In this document: piece by piece, positions 8,087-18,666 of the stretch
How the letters are laid out: each line of letters starts with the position of its first letter
Position numbering within the stretch: position 1 is the stretch's first letter
Source: Neorhizobium tomejilense
GTDB lineage: Bacteria; Pseudomonadota; Alphaproteobacteria; Rhizobiales; Rhizobiaceae
NCBI GenBank assembly: GCA_002968845.1
Contig: PVBG01000011.1
Location: forward strand, 62,001 to 126,000
Reading direction: 5' to 3'
DNA length: 64,000 nt
Position numbers and translations under genes: made by a program
Notes under the pieces: generated by a model
What the model saw: only the letters and a program-made list of their open reading frames with translations
What the model was told of the DNA's origin: nothing
The model's database searches: none

Positions 8087-9319
8087 ATGGCGATGGATTT
8101 CTTGGCAGAAGCCCGCACAACCTATGCCGCCGCCAATGCCGGCACTCTCTACTGGATGCTGCAGCGGCCGATACTCGGCGGTGGGTTTTTGAACACCAAG
8201 CAGAACAGCCTGACGCTGAAGGATTACGGTTCGGAGGATGGCACCCGTGGCCCGGATTACACCCACGGCTGGATTCAGGGGCGGGGGCTGGAAGCCTTGG
8301 TCGGACATGCGGAGTTCTTTGAAGACGAGTTGCCGCCGCTCGCGAAAAAGCTCGATACCGCCGGCCGCCGCCTCTACGAGCTTCTGGCTGCCCTGCGCAA
8401 GCCGGATGGTCACGCCTATTTCTGCTACGATCGCGACCTGCAGGCCGTCTATGCGGATCAGTCCAACGTGCTCCACGCTCAGGAAAAACCGGCGCTGATC
8501 TACACCTATTCGGACGCCTTCGTGGCCAAGGGGCTGGTGGCAGCCGCAAGCCGATATGGCCTGCCGGATATCGCCGGTCACCTCGCCTATTTCGACCGTG
8601 TGATCACCGCCGTTGAAACGGGCCGTTTCCAGATGGACGAACGCCGGCCGCTCTCGCTCCACAGCCTTGCCGTCCAGCCCGAAGATTTCGGCCCGCGGAT
8701 GATCCTGCTCGGTGCCGCAGGCATGCTAAAGCGCGCCGGCCACACGGCGCATCTCGCCTTTGCCGATCGGTTCATCGCCCATGTCATCGACAGGCACTAC
8801 GATGCCGCGACCGGCTTATTGCGCAACGTGCCGGGCGAGGATCTATGCAATGTCGGCCACGGGATCGAGTTCGTCGGCTTCGCGCTCGACTATCTCGACG
8901 ACACCGCCGATCCGGCACTGATCGAAACGCTGGAACGCATCCTCGTCTCGTCCTTCCGCAAGGGCTTCGTGGGGCCGGGCATCACGCTCACGGTGTCCAT
9001 CAAGACTGGCGAGGCCCAAAGCCCCTATTGCCCCTGGTGGTCGCTGCCGGAAACCATCCGTTCGGCCGCCCTCGTTCATGAACGCACCGGCAGTGCCGAG
9101 AGCCTCGATGTCTGGAAGGCCGCCCACGCGGCGTTCTTCGAGCGCTATTGGCGCGGCACACCGCCGATCGCCTACCAGACGATGACCAGGGACGGCCCCG
9201 TCGATTTCGTGCCCGCCACGCCGGATCTCGATCCGGGCTACCACACCGGTCTCAGCCTGCTCGCAGCCATCCGCGCCGCAGATCGGCTGAAGCCCCGAAC
9301 CCGAACAGTTTCAGGATAA
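8087..9319 (+). CDS. AGE-family epimerase/isomerase (N-acylglucosamine 2-epimerase fold)
   Basis: 410 residues of the (alpha/alpha)6-barrel AGE family, which interconverts N-acylglucosamine and N-acylmannosamine or isomerises related sugars. Typical segments are [11 protein letters not shown] (near residue 260), [12 protein letters not shown] (near 315) and a C-terminal DPGYHTG. ATG 8087 is preferred over GTG 8081, which overlaps the permease stop. Embedded between permease and ATPase genes, it probably acts on the imported sugar; ManNAc to GlcNAc conversion feeding NagA/NagB is an attractive but unproven role. Confidence 0.82.
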   Translation: MAMDFLAEARTTYAAANAGTLYWMLQRPILGGGFLNTKQNSLTLKDYGSEDGTRGPDYTHGWIQGRGLEALVGHAEFFEDELPPLAKKLDTAGRRLYELLAALRKPDGHAYFCYDRDLQAVYADQSNVLHAQEKPALIYTYSDAFVAKGLVAAASRYGLPDIAGHLAYFDRVITAVETGRFQMDERRPLSLHSLAVQPEDFGPRMILLGAAGMLKRAGHTAHLAFADRFIAHVIDRHYDAATGLLRNVPGEDLCNVGHGIEFVGFALDYLDDTADPALIETLERILVSSFRKGFVGPGITLTVSIKTGEAQSPYCPWWSLPETIRSAALVHERTGSAESLDVWKAAHAAFFERYWRGTPPIAYQTMTRDGPVDFVPATPDLDPGYHTGLSLLAAIRAADRLKPRTRTVSG

Positions 9320-9323
9320 ATCC

Positions 9324-10391
<1,068 letters not shown>

Positions 10392-10411
10392 CAAGCATAA
10401 GGTAAAATAGG

Positions 10412-10691
10412 ATGGAGCAGACTTGGCGCTGGTTCGGACCGGACGACACGGTCAAGCTTTCGCATGTGAAACAGGCCGGCGCCGCGGTTAAGTCACCGTC
10501 GAACGGCATCACGCTCTGTACCGGTTCCTACGGCGCCAATCCCGACAATGATCCCGATGCGACCCGACCACGGCCACGCGATCGTCGACGACATAGGCAG
10601 ACGCGTCAATCCCGGCTATTCCTGCATCGGTCGACTGAAAGGCCTGGCGGAATTGCGCGGCATCATGCGCACGCTTGAGGTTTTGGGTTAA
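10412..10691 (+). pseudogene. uxuA: Remnant of D-mannonate dehydratase (uxuA)
   Basis: Three separated pieces of UxuA remain in order. Residues [14 protein letters not shown] at 10412 match the N-terminus; [18 protein letters not shown] (about 10500-10555) matches the late metal-site region; and a frame from 10557 to the TAA at 10689-10691 carries [16 protein letters not shown] and [18 protein letters not shown], the C-terminus. The intact enzyme has about 390-400 residues, so most of the gene has been deleted, and the last piece lies in another frame. It cannot encode a dehydratase. It implies that a hexuronate pathway gene once stood beside this transporter. Confidence 0.88.
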
Positions 10692-10720
10692 AGCTTGCTT
10701 GGCGGACGCCGGAACAAGCG

Positions 10721-10850
10721 GCCCCCCACCCGGCCTCCGCTTTGCTCGGCCACCCTCTCCCCGTTGGGGAGAGGAGGAGGGGTGACGGCTCGGCATGTCT
10801 CTTCTCCCAGCGGGGAGAAGGTGCCGGCAGGCGGATGAGGGGGCGGCTCG
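10721..10850. repeat. Rhizobial palindromic intergenic repeat (RIME-like)
   Basis: Two perfect hairpins stand close together: CCTCTCCCC/GGGGAGAGG (10754-10762 and 10766-10774) and CTTCTCCC/GGGAGAAG (10801-10808 and 10813-10820), followed by a GGTGCCGGCAGGCGGATGAG tail. This type of element is dispersed in rhizobial intergenic DNA. It may act as a transcription terminator or RNA processing site. It has no coding content. Confidence 0.75.
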
Positions 10851-10886
10851 CCGCAAACGATATTTTATGTGTACCGGGAGGTTAAT

Positions 10887-11888
10887 ATGACGAAGTTGAA
10901 AGTAGCAATCATCGGGCTCGGCATGGCGGCGGGCCACCACGCCCGCGCCCTGCTCGATTTGTCCGACAGGATCGAATGCGTTGCGGCATTCAGTCAGACG
11001 GCAGCCCGGCGTGAAGCATTTGCCGCCCAATACCCGATCCCTACGACCGGCGATCTCGATGAGATCTTCGCGGATAAGGCGATTGAGGCGGTGCTGATCC
11101 TCACCCCGCCAAGCAGTCATCTGGAACTCGTAGAGCGTTGCGCGGAGGCGAAAAAGCATATCCTGCTGGAAAAGCCGCTCGATATCTCGTTCGAGCGCTC
11201 CGAGGCGATCGTCCACGCCGCGAGGCAAGCGGGCGTGCTGCTGTCCATGGTGCTGCAGAACCGTTTTCGTGCGGCGGCGCTGAAACTCGACGAGATCGTC
11301 AGATCCGACCGGCTGGGACAATTGATCGAGGCGTCTGTCGCGATCCGCAACTGGCGACCCCAAAGCTATTACGACGTCGAAGGCCGCGGGACGATGGCAC
11401 GCGATGGCGGTGGCGTGCTGCTGACCCAGGGCATCCACACGATCGACCTGCTGCTGAGCTTTGCCGGTACCCCGAAAGACGTCTCGTCCTTCGTCCGCAC
11501 CAGCCCGATCCATTCGATGGAGACCGAAGACCTGGTGACGGCGACCTTCGCATTCGAAAACGGTGCGATCGGCACGCTGAACGCCACCACCTGCGCCTAT
11601 CCCGGCCTGCCGGAACGCATCGAGCTGCTCGGCACCCACGGTACGGCAGTCCTGACCGGCGATACGCTGAAGGCCGCCTTCATGGACGGCACCAGCGTCA
11701 CCGAGGGCGGCCAGAATTCCGGCAGCGGGGCAGGGGCCAATCCGATGGCCTTCGGCCACGAGATGCACCGGGCTCTGATCGGGAATTTCATCGATGCGGT
11801 TCGAACCGGTACACCGCTGCGCGTCACCGGCGAGGATGCGCTCAAGGCGCACCGCTTCATCGAGCAGATTCTGGCTGCTGGCCGGTAG
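10887..11888 (+). CDS. Gfo/Idh/MocA family oxidoreductase
   Basis: NAD(P)-dependent sugar or inositol dehydrogenase-like protein, 333 residues. The Rossmann motif is VAIIGLGMAAGHHA (residues 6-19), the family EKPLDIS motif lies near residue 95, and the Gfo/Idh C-terminal sheet follows. GGGAGG at 10876-10881 fixes the start at ATG 10887 rather than an in-frame upstream GTG. Separated from the transporter by the uxuA remnant and the repeat, it may have its own promoter. The substrate is unknown. Confidence 0.88.
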   Translation: MTKLKVAIIGLGMAAGHHARALLDLSDRIECVAAFSQTAARREAFAAQYPIPTTGDLDEIFADKAIEAVLILTPPSSHLELVERCAEAKKHILLEKPLDISFERSEAIVHAARQAGVLLSMVLQNRFRAAALKLDEIVRSDRLGQLIEASVAIRNWRPQSYYDVEGRGTMARDGGGVLLTQGIHTIDLLLSFAGTPKDVSSFVRTSPIHSMETEDLVTATFAFENGAIGTLNATTCAYPGLPERIELLGTHGTAVLTGDTLKAAFMDGTSVTEGGQNSGSGAGANPMAFGHEMHRALIGNFIDAVRTGTPLRVTGEDALKAHRFIEQILAAGR

Positions 11889-11894
11889 ACCGTC

Positions 11895-12209
11895 TCAGAG
11901 GCCGGCTGCCTTGCGCAGTTCCTCGGCCATTTTGGCACGCCAGTCCTTGCCGGACGCCTTGAATTTTTCGAGCACGTCCGGATCCAGCCTGAGCGTCACG
12001 GCCACCTTCGGCGCCTCGACCTTCGGCCGGCCGCGAGCGGCGATCGCCTGTTCCATTTTTGCGGCCATCTCGGGAAACACTTCCCTGAAGGGCCGCATGC
12101 TCGCCATCTCTTCGGCGGTCAGTGGCGGACTGTCGACAGCGTCCCAGTCCTCTTTGGTGTATCCGCGACCAGGGCGAAATTCTTTCTGTTTTTCGTGCTT
12201 GATGTTCAT
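11895..12209 (-). CDS. brnA: BrnA-family antitoxin
   Basis: 104 residues: a poorly conserved N-terminal half and a C-terminal ribbon-helix-helix-like part with VTLRLDPDVLEKFKASGKDW, typical of BrnA. Neutralises the BrnT ribonuclease and binds the operon promoter in characterised systems. Its ATG overlaps the brnT stop by 4 nt, so the toxin gene comes first, as usual for brnTA. The locus sits between a sugar island and riboflavin genes with no mobile element visible. Confidence 0.86.
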   Translation of the reverse strand: MNIKHEKQKEFRPGRGYTKEDWDAVDSPPLTAEEMASMRPFREVFPEMAAKMEQAIAARGRPKVEAPKVAVTLRLDPDVLEKFKASGKDWRAKMAEELRKAAGL

Positions 12210-12454
12210 TCGACCATGCTCCTCTCATCTTTTCGGGCAGGGCGCATCGAAATGACCGAGATTGCTTCCGAGCCAAGCGCCAGGAATATCACGACGATCG
12301 TTCCATCCTTGAGGCGGCCAACAGCTTTGGATCTTGCCTTTCTGGCGGGCGTGGTAACCGCCGTCGCGAAAAACTCGAAATAAAGATCAGCGAAATCGAG
12401 ACCGTGCTTCTCGAGATTCACAATCCGCTTCGTCTCGTCCCAAATGATCTTCAA
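12206..12454 (-). CDS. brnT: BrnT-family toxin (ribonuclease)
   Basis: 82 residues with the BrnT pattern: an N-terminal WDETKRIVNLEKHGLDFAD, a central GRLKDGTIVVIF strand and a C-terminal ISMRPARKDER. BrnT folds like RelE and cleaves RNA. The start is an inferred TTG (12452-12454): no ATG is available at the expected N-terminus, and GGATAA lies just upstream. Slightly shorter than many BrnT proteins (about 90), but the core is complete. Confidence 0.85.
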   Translation of the reverse strand: MKIIWDETKRIVNLEKHGLDFADLYFEFFATAVTTPARKARSKAVGRLKDGTIVVIFLALGSEAISVISMRPARKDERSMVE

Positions 12455-12543
12455 CTATTATCCGTACACGAAAAATCGCCGCCCGACAACGAGCGACGAT
12501 GGAACGGTACGAAACCTTTTACAACCCTAAGGATTGAGGGCGG

Positions 12544-13644
12544 TCAGCAGATCACCGTCTCGGCGATCTTGATGCCGAAACCTTCGAGGCCGACATAGTG
12601 GCGCTCGCTGCGGGTGAGAAGCTTTATCGAGGTGACGCCGAGATCCTTCAATATCTGTGCGCCGAGGCCGATTTCCAGCCATTCGCTCTCACGGGCCTGG
12701 GCTTCGGCATGGCCCTCCTGGTCCTGGCGCAGCTTGCGGCCGTGGTCCTTCTGGCCGACGCCGACCGAACCTTCTCGCAGGTAGATGATCACGCCGCGAC
12801 CCTCTTCCTCGATTTTCGCCATGTAACGATCGACCGAGCGCTGCGTGCCGAACACGTCGCGGGTGACGTTTTCGAGATGCAGGCGGACCGGAATATCGAC
12901 GCCGTCGCGGATGTCGCCGAAGACCACCGCCACATGCTGCATCGGGTCCCAGGGCAGCGAATAGGCATGCGCCTTCGCCTTGCCGTGCGGCGTCTCGACG
13001 TCGAACGACGTCTGCAGCTCGATCAGCGTTTCCTTGCGCTGGCGATAGGCGATCAGGTCGGCGACGGAAACCTGCTTTAATCCGTGTTTGGCGGCAAAGT
13101 CGGTAACCTGCTGGCCGCGCGTCACGGTGCCGTCGTCATTGACGAGTTCGCAGATGACACCGATCGGCGGAAGGCCGGCGAGCCTGCAGAGGTCGACGGC
13201 CGCTTCCGTATGGCCGGAGCGCATCAGCACGCCGCCTTCGCGGGCGATCAGCGGGAAAATGTGGCCGGGCCGCACGAAATCGCTCGCGCCGACATTCGGA
13301 TTGGCGAGATTGCGGACGGTGAGCGTCCGGTCCTCGGCGGAAATGCCGGTCGTCGTGCCGTGCTTGAAGTCCACGGTGACGGTGAAGGCGGTCGTATGGG
13401 CGCTGTCGTTTTCCGCTACCATGGCATTGAGGTTGAGCCGCTTGGCCTCCTCGCGCGGCATCGGCGCGCAGACGATGCCGGACGTGTGGCGCACGATGAA
13501 GGCCATCTTGTCGGGCGTGCAGTGGACCGCGGCGACGATCAGATCGCCTTCGTTCTCGCGGTCGTCGTCATCGGTGACGACGACGATTTCGCCGGCTTCG
13601 AATGCGCGGAGGGCATCGACGACGCGCTTCTGATCATAGGCCAT
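12544..13644 (-). CDS. ribB: 3,4-dihydroxy-2-butanone 4-phosphate synthase with degenerate GTP cyclohydrolase II domain
   Basis: Makes the four-carbon precursor of riboflavin from ribulose 5-phosphate. 366 residues. RibB domain about 1-205, with DDDDRENEGDLI (acidic substrate/Mg site), GHIFPLIAREGGVL and HTEAAVDLCRLAG. The C-terminal half (about 206-366) has the GTP cyclohydrolase II fold, but the three zinc-binding cysteines are gone: the equivalent segment reads LENVTRDVFGTQRSVDRY. That half is therefore probably catalytically inactive, and a separate RibA would be needed. It lies 12 nt downstream of aroC and may be cotranscribed. Confidence 0.93.
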   Translation of the reverse strand: MAYDQKRVVDALRAFEAGEIVVVTDDDDRENEGDLIVAAVHCTPDKMAFIVRHTSGIVCAPMPREEAKRLNLNAMVAENDSAHTTAFTVTVDFKHGTTTGISAEDRTLTVRNLANPNVGASDFVRPGHIFPLIAREGGVLMRSGHTEAAVDLCRLAGLPPIGVICELVNDDGTVTRGQQVTDFAAKHGLKQVSVADLIAYRQRKETLIELQTSFDVETPHGKAKAHAYSLPWDPMQHVAVVFGDIRDGVDIPVRLHLENVTRDVFGTQRSVDRYMAKIEEEGRGVIIYLREGSVGVGQKDHGRKLRQDQEGHAEAQARESEWLEIGLGAQILKDLGVTSIKLLTRSERHYVGLEGFGIKIAETVIC

Positions 13645-13656
13645 GGGTGTTGTTTC

Positions 13657-14754
13657 CTAGAGATTTCGCCCCGTCTGGGCCCGGTCGCGGAGATAGTGAT
13701 CGGCAATCGCGCATGCAACCATCGCTTCGCCGATCGGCACAGCGCGGATGCCGACGCAGGGGTCGTGGCGGCCCTTGGTACGGACTTCGACATTGTTGCC
13801 GTCGACGTCGATCGAGCGCTGCTCGGTGAGAATGGAGGAGGTCGGCTTGATCGCGAAGCGGGCGACCACCGCCTCGCCGGTCGAGATGCCGCCGAGAATG
13901 CCGCCTGCATGGTTGGAGAGGAAGATGGGCTTGCCGTCATTGCCCATGCGCATCTCGTCGGCGTCTTCCTCCCCGGAAAGCTCTGCGACGCCGAAACCGT
14001 CGCCGATCTCGACGCCCTTGACGGCGTTGATCGACATCAGAAGGCTGGCGATATCCTGATCGAGCTTGCCATAGACCGGTGCGCCGAGGCCGGCGGGCAC
14101 GCCTTCGGCGATCACTTCGACCACGGCACCGATCGAGGAGCCCGCCTTGCGGATGCCGTCGAGATAGTCTTCCCAGACAGGCACCATCGCTGCATCCGGG
14201 CAGAAGAACGGGTTCTGGCCGACCTGATCCCAGTCCCAGTTGGCGCGATCTATTCTGTGCTTGCCGATCTGGATCAGCGCGGCGCGGACTTGCACGCCCG
14301 GCACGATCCTGCGGGCGAGCGCGCCGGCGGCAACGCGAGCTGCCGTCTCGCGGGCCGAAGAACGACCGCCGCCGCGATAGTCGCGGATGCCGTATTTGAC
14401 GTCATAGGTATAGTCCGCATGGCCGGGACGGTAGCGGCGGGCGATCTCGCCGTAGTCCTTGGAGCGCTGGTCGGTATTCTCGATCAGCATCGAGATCGGC
14501 GTGCCGGTCGAGATCATCGTCTCGCCATCGGCGTCCATCATCACGCCGGAGAGCACCTTGACGATGTCGTCCTCGCGCCGCTGCGTCACGAAACGCGACT
14601 GGCCGGGCTTGCGCTTGTCCATCCAGGCCTGGATTTCCGCAAGCGTGAAGCGGATGCCGGGCGGGCAGCCGTCGACCACGCAGCCGAGTGCCGGACCATG
14701 ACTTTCACCCCAGGTGGTGACGCGGAAAAGGTGACCGAAAGTGTTGTGCGACAT
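13657..14754 (-). CDS. aroC: Chorismate synthase
   Basis: Last step of the shikimate pathway: converts EPSP to chorismate using reduced FMN. 365 residues. Family signatures [18 protein letters not shown] (residues 14-31), [16 protein letters not shown] (near 107) and [18 protein letters not shown] (near 127) are all present. The start is MSHNTFG at 14754; a longer in-frame extension to 14796 adds residues not found in the family. Followed closely by ribB, a rhizobial arrangement. Confidence 0.97.
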   Translation of the reverse strand: MSHNTFGHLFRVTTWGESHGPALGCVVDGCPPGIRFTLAEIQAWMDKRKPGQSRFVTQRREDDIVKVLSGVMMDADGETMISTGTPISMLIENTDQRSKDYGEIARRYRPGHADYTYDVKYGIRDYRGGGRSSARETAARVAAGALARRIVPGVQVRAALIQIGKHRIDRANWDWDQVGQNPFFCPDAAMVPVWEDYLDGIRKAGSSIGAVVEVIAEGVPAGLGAPVYGKLDQDIASLLMSINAVKGVEIGDGFGVAELSGEEDADEMRMGNDGKPIFLSNHAGGILGGISTGEAVVARFAIKPTSSILTEQRSIDVDGNNVEVRTKGRHDPCVGIRAVPIGEAMVACAIADHYLRDRAQTGRNL

Positions 14755-14888
14755 GGCGTTACAGGACCAGCTGTGGCGGAGCTGGCCTTCCGCCAACTTC
14801 TGACGCGGTTGTCATATGGAAAAGGTTGCCGGGCGACAAGTGTTTCTTGGCAGAACAGTCGCGGCGGCATTGGTGAACAATGGTGGCT

Positions 14889-17800
14889 CTAGGCTGCGGC
14901 CCTGCGCCAGCCCGCATGCGCGGCTGCGGTGAAATCGTCGAAGGAAAGCGGCCGGGCGAAGGCATAACCCTGGAGCAGGTCGCAGCCAAGTTCGCGCAGA
15001 AGGCTCGCATGCTGCATGGTCTCGACCCCCTCCGCCACCGTTTCGACGCCGAGCGAACGGGCGATGTCGATGATCGAGCGGACCAGCGCCCGTTCCTGCG
15101 GCGAGGTCAGGATCGGCATGACGAGCTGGCGGTCGATCTTCAGCCGCTTCGGCTTCAGCTTCAGAAGGCTGACGATCGAGGTATGGCCGGTGCCGAAATC
15201 GTCGATCTCGATATCGATGCCGAGTTCCTTGATCCGCTGGAGATTGCCGGCAGCCGATGCCTCGCTCTCGTCGAGGAAGATCGATTCCACCAGCTCGAAT
15301 GAGATTTCGCCGGGCACGATCGCCAGCGTCTGCAGCGTGTCGATCAGCGCTTCGTCATGCAGCCGCTTCGAAGAGACGTTGACGGAAACCTTCGGTATCC
15401 GGATGCCGAGCGCCGCCCAGCGCATCTTGTCCTTCAAGACCGTCTGGAGCACGATATGGTCGAGTGCTGCCGAGACGTTCAAATCCTCGGCAATCTTCAG
15501 GAACCGGTCGGGCGCAAGAATCCCGTGATGCGGATGGTCCCAGCGGATCAGCGCCTCGACACCGGTGAGCTGGTTGGTACGGGCATCGAACTGCGGCTGG
15601 TAGAAGGCGATGAATTCGTCGTTGTCGATGCCGGCCAGCACCTCGTCGGCAGTGCGTTTGTGGCTGACGATCTCGGCCTGCAGGTTCTGTGTGAAGAATT
15701 CGTACCGGTTGCGGCCCATGCCCTTCGCCCGGTAGAGCGCGATATCGGCATTGACGAGAGTACGGCGCGCATCGACATTCATGCCGCTTGCCTGGGCGAT
15801 GCCGATGGATACGCCGCAGCGGCAGGCGAAACCTTCGAAATCGATCGGCTGGTGAAATTCCGCGATGATGCGCTGGGCGAGCTGGCCTATCTCTTCGGCG
15901 CTGGAATTGCCGGAGGCGAGGATCACGAATTCGTCGCCGCCGATACGTGCGACGATATCGCTGCCGCGGACGTTGCGCGACAGGATGCGCGAGGCGTGCA
16001 CGAGCATCGCGTCGCCGGCCGCATGACCGAGCGTGTCGTTGATCTGCTTGAAGCGGTCGAGATCGAGATGCAGGATCGAGAACTTCTGGCGCTCGGTATG
16101 GCTGGAGCGCGACAGCCGGTCGAGTTCGATGTCGAGCTTGCGGCGGTTGGCCAGCAGTGTCAGCGGGTCATGCAGGGAATTGTGCTCGATCCGGCTTTTG
16201 GCGAGTTCGAGCTCTGCGTTCTTCGCATCGGCCTCGTCCTTGGCAGCCTTGAGTTCCCTGGTCAGGATGGCGTCCTGGGTGACGTCGAAGGCGATGCCCA
16301 CCACCTTCTTGGATCCGTCGCGCGCCTTGTGCATCTTGCCGATGGAGCGGATGTAGCGGATCGAGCCATCCGGCTGGGGCACGCGCACGACCAGCGGATC
16401 CGGCCGGAAGTTCTCCGTGAAATGATAGGAGCTGAGCTTGGCAAGCTCCCGGTCGTCGGGATGGATAAGCTCGATCCAGTCATCGACCCGGACGAAGCCG
16501 TTGGTGAAGGGGATGCCATGCAGCTGGCACATGCGGGCATCCCAGGTATCGACCCGGGTTGCCGGGTTCGATTCCCATATGCCGCAGTTATAGGAGTCGA
16601 GCGCGAGGTCCAGCTTGGTCGACAGCTCTTCCAGGTCCTGCTCGCGGTTCGACAGTTCATCGAGCGCCAGCTCCAGTTCGGCGTTCTTGATGTCGGTATT
16701 TTCTTTGGCGTTGCGCAGCGTCTGGGTCATGACGACGTCGCCGGTGACGTCCCAGACAATTCCCGTGGTGCGCAGCGTACCGTCGGCATTGCGATAGTTT
16801 GCACCCGCCGACCTCAGGTATCGCAGAGTGCCGTCCGGCAACTGCACGCGGTAGGTCTCGCTGCAAGGCATGTTGCCGGAGGCGCAGTCGAGGAAATGTG
16901 TCTCCGCCGCCGTCCGATCGGGCGGATAGATCGATCCGAGCCAGTCGTAGAGACGATTGCCTTCGCTTGCAGCCGGCTTGTCGTGCAGCCCGGCAGCTCG
17001 GCTGTCCCAGAAGAGACTGTTGCTGTTGCCGGTCACCTCCCAGATCCCGATATTGGAAGCTTCCATGGCAAGGTTGAAGCGCTGCGATAGCTCTATCAGA
17101 TTGAGTTCACGCGCCTTCAGCGCCTCGATATTGCGGTTGCGCTCCGAGATCAGCGAGGTGGCGATGAAGATCGGCACGATCACCGCGAGTGCGGCAATCA
17201 CGAGGGCGAGGCGGATCACGAGCTGATTGGGCGGCACGATATCCCAGCCGGAACGAGGGGCGGCGAGGAGCGTCCAGTTGGCACCACCGATCGGCACCGT
17301 CCATTTCATCGGAGACTGGTCCTCGATGGAATCATTGCCGAAGAAGGCGAAATATTCCGGCCGGTCCACGTCCCGCAGGACGACATTCAGCCACTCGAGA
17401 TTGATCAGGTTCGGTTTCATCGCCGTGGCGGGGGAGAAGGTGACGCCGGAAGCTTCCATCAGGCCCTGCTTGTCGATCAGCACGGCGATGGCGCCCCACA
17501 GGTCGGTGCCGTCCTCTTCCTTCGGCACCGGCACGACCAGGGTCAGGTGTCCCTCCTGGCTGCCGCTCAGCAGCGATACACGGTTCCGGCCGTTGACGGA
17601 TTTCAGGTCGTCTGCAAGGCGTGGCACATCGATCCTGTCGATCTTGCGTGGCGTGCCGCCGGCAACGCCGTCGCGCGTGATGACCTGGGGAAACTCGAAA
17701 TTGGGCGCGACCGCGACGCCGGAAAAATGCGTCGCCTCGCCAAGTTCCTTGTCGACGTAATGTTTGAACTCATCAACCGAGCCTTCGGCGTCCTCCCTCA

Positions 17801-18083
17801 GGGCGTGAGCCAGATGGCCAGCGGCGGCGGTGTCGGTCTCCACGCGCGCAATGAGGCGCCGTGCCAACAGGCCGGCAACGTTTTCCGTCGTCGCCCGAAG
17901 GTCGCTGCGAAAGCCCTCGGTATAACGCTGGTCGACGATCACGCCGGTCGAGATCACCGTAAGGGCGATAACGAACGCGATTGCCGTCGGCGTCTTGGTG
18001 CTGCGCGCCAAGCGCAGTGACTTGGAACCGGACGACGGCCAGAATTTCACGCGCGCGAACCTTCTCATTAACCCCTGTGGCAT
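14889..18083 (-). CDS. Membrane CHASE-PAS-PAS-GGDEF-EAL cyclic-di-GMP enzyme
   Basis: 1064 residues. A membrane helix at about 33-50, an extracytoplasmic CHASE-like sensor at 55-285, a second helix at 288-311, two PAS domains (about 335-455 and 490-610), a GGDEF domain (about 640-800) and an EAL domain (about 810-1055). The diguanylate cyclase motif is intact (RIGGDEFV) and the phosphodiesterase motif reads EALIRW with DDFGTG retained, so both activities are possible. The start is uncertain: ATG 18083 has no clear Shine-Dalgarno, while an internal ATG at 18068 follows AGGGG closely. It sits between aroC and a DUF1344 gene, interrupting an otherwise housekeeping block. Confidence 0.93.
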   Translation of the reverse strand: MPQGLMRRFARVKFWPSSGSKSLRLARSTKTPTAIAFVIALTVISTGVIVDQRYTEGFRSDLRATTENVAGLLARRLIARVETDTAAAGHLAHALREDAEGSVDEFKHYVDKELGEATHFSGVAVAPNFEFPQVITRDGVAGGTPRKIDRIDVPRLADDLKSVNGRNRVSLLSGSQEGHLTLVVPVPKEEDGTDLWGAIAVLIDKQGLMEASGVTFSPATAMKPNLINLEWLNVVLRDVDRPEYFAFFGNDSIEDQSPMKWTVPIGGANWTLLAAPRSGWDIVPPNQLVIRLALVIAALAVIVPIFIATSLISERNRNIEALKARELNLIELSQRFNLAMEASNIGIWEVTGNSNSLFWDSRAAGLHDKPAASEGNRLYDWLGSIYPPDRTAAETHFLDCASGNMPCSETYRVQLPDGTLRYLRSAGANYRNADGTLRTTGIVWDVTGDVVMTQTLRNAKENTDIKNAELELALDELSNREQDLEELSTKLDLALDSYNCGIWESNPATRVDTWDARMCQLHGIPFTNGFVRVDDWIELIHPDDRELAKLSSYHFTENFRPDPLVVRVPQPDGSIRYIRSIGKMHKARDGSKKVVGIAFDVTQDAILTRELKAAKDEADAKNAELELAKSRIEHNSLHDPLTLLANRRKLDIELDRLSRSSHTERQKFSILHLDLDRFKQINDTLGHAAGDAMLVHASRILSRNVRGSDIVARIGGDEFVILASGNSSAEEIGQLAQRIIAEFHQPIDFEGFACRCGVSIGIAQASGMNVDARRTLVNADIALYRAKGMGRNRYEFFTQNLQAEIVSHKRTADEVLAGIDNDEFIAFYQPQFDARTNQLTGVEALIRWDHPHHGILAPDRFLKIAEDLNVSAALDHIVLQTVLKDKMRWAALGIRIPKVSVNVSSKRLHDEALIDTLQTLAIVPGEISFELVESIFLDESEASAAGNLQRIKELGIDIEIDDFGTGHTSIVSLLKLKPKRLKIDRQLVMPILTSPQERALVRSIIDIARSLGVETVAEGVETMQHASLLRELGCDLLQGYAFARPLSFDDFTAAAHAGWRRAAA

Positions 18084-18348
18084 GACGGAACAGCCTATGG
18101 GGAGGGGGTTAATTTACGCTTTCATCCCACCCTACAAACTTTGGCGCGATTTATTGTACGAATACTTTGAATAATTTCGCCGGCGTGACTGGCTCGGCCG
18201 CAAGGCGGCATTCGGTTCTCGAAAAGCGTTAACTATCAGCTCATTACTTATACGGAAAATGTCATGGTGCCGGGCGATTTTCGCCACAATCAGCAGGCTA
18301 TCTGTGCGTCGAAACGAGACATCATCGACCTCATCAAGGCTTTCGACC

Positions 18349-18609
18349 ATGCGCATCCTGATTGCTGCTCTGCTTGCCACGGCCAGCGTCTTTTCGCCCC
18401 TCAACAGCTGGGCGCAAAGTGCCGATGTCGAAGCCACGATCAAGGCCGTGGACGCAAAGGCGCTCAACTTCACGCTGGACGACGGAAAGACCTATAAGGT
18501 GCCCGAGGAGTTCAATTTCGAAGGCCTGAAGGCGGGCGTCAAAGTGCTGGTCTTCTACACGGTTGTCGATGGCAACCGCGTCGTCGACGACCTTCAGATC
18601 GTCCAGTAA
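18349..18609 (+). CDS. DUF1344 small periplasmic protein
   Basis: 86 residues: a Sec signal peptide (residues 1-24, ending NSWAQS) followed by a small beta-rich domain with DAKALNFTLDDGKTYKVP and a terminal VVDDLQIVQ, the DUF1344 pattern. Function is unknown. ATG 18349 is chosen because it places the signal peptide at the N-terminus; the in-frame sequence upstream is not conserved-looking. It diverges from the cyclic-di-GMP gene across about 265 bp of non-coding DNA. Confidence 0.82.
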   Translation: MRILIAALLATASVFSPLNSWAQSADVEATIKAVDAKALNFTLDDGKTYKVPEEFNFEGLKAGVKVLVFYTVVDGNRVVDDLQIVQ

Positions 18610-18666
18610 GACTGAAGATTTAGCGAAGTATAATTTAGAATATCCGATGCGCAGGGTTGGCGCAGT

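Noticed and set aside
13645..13656. FMN riboswitch ahead of ribB
   Set aside because: Only 12 bp separate aroC and ribB; there is no room for the aptamer.
13084..14892. 602-codon plus-strand frame opposite aroC and ribB
   Set aside because: Antisense to two clear enzyme genes; long stop-free frames are common on the opposite strand of high-GC coding DNA, and its translation has no recognisable domain.
15357..17090. 577-codon plus-strand frame opposite the CHASE-PAS-GGDEF-EAL gene
   Set aside because: Same reason: shadow frame in a GC-rich gene.
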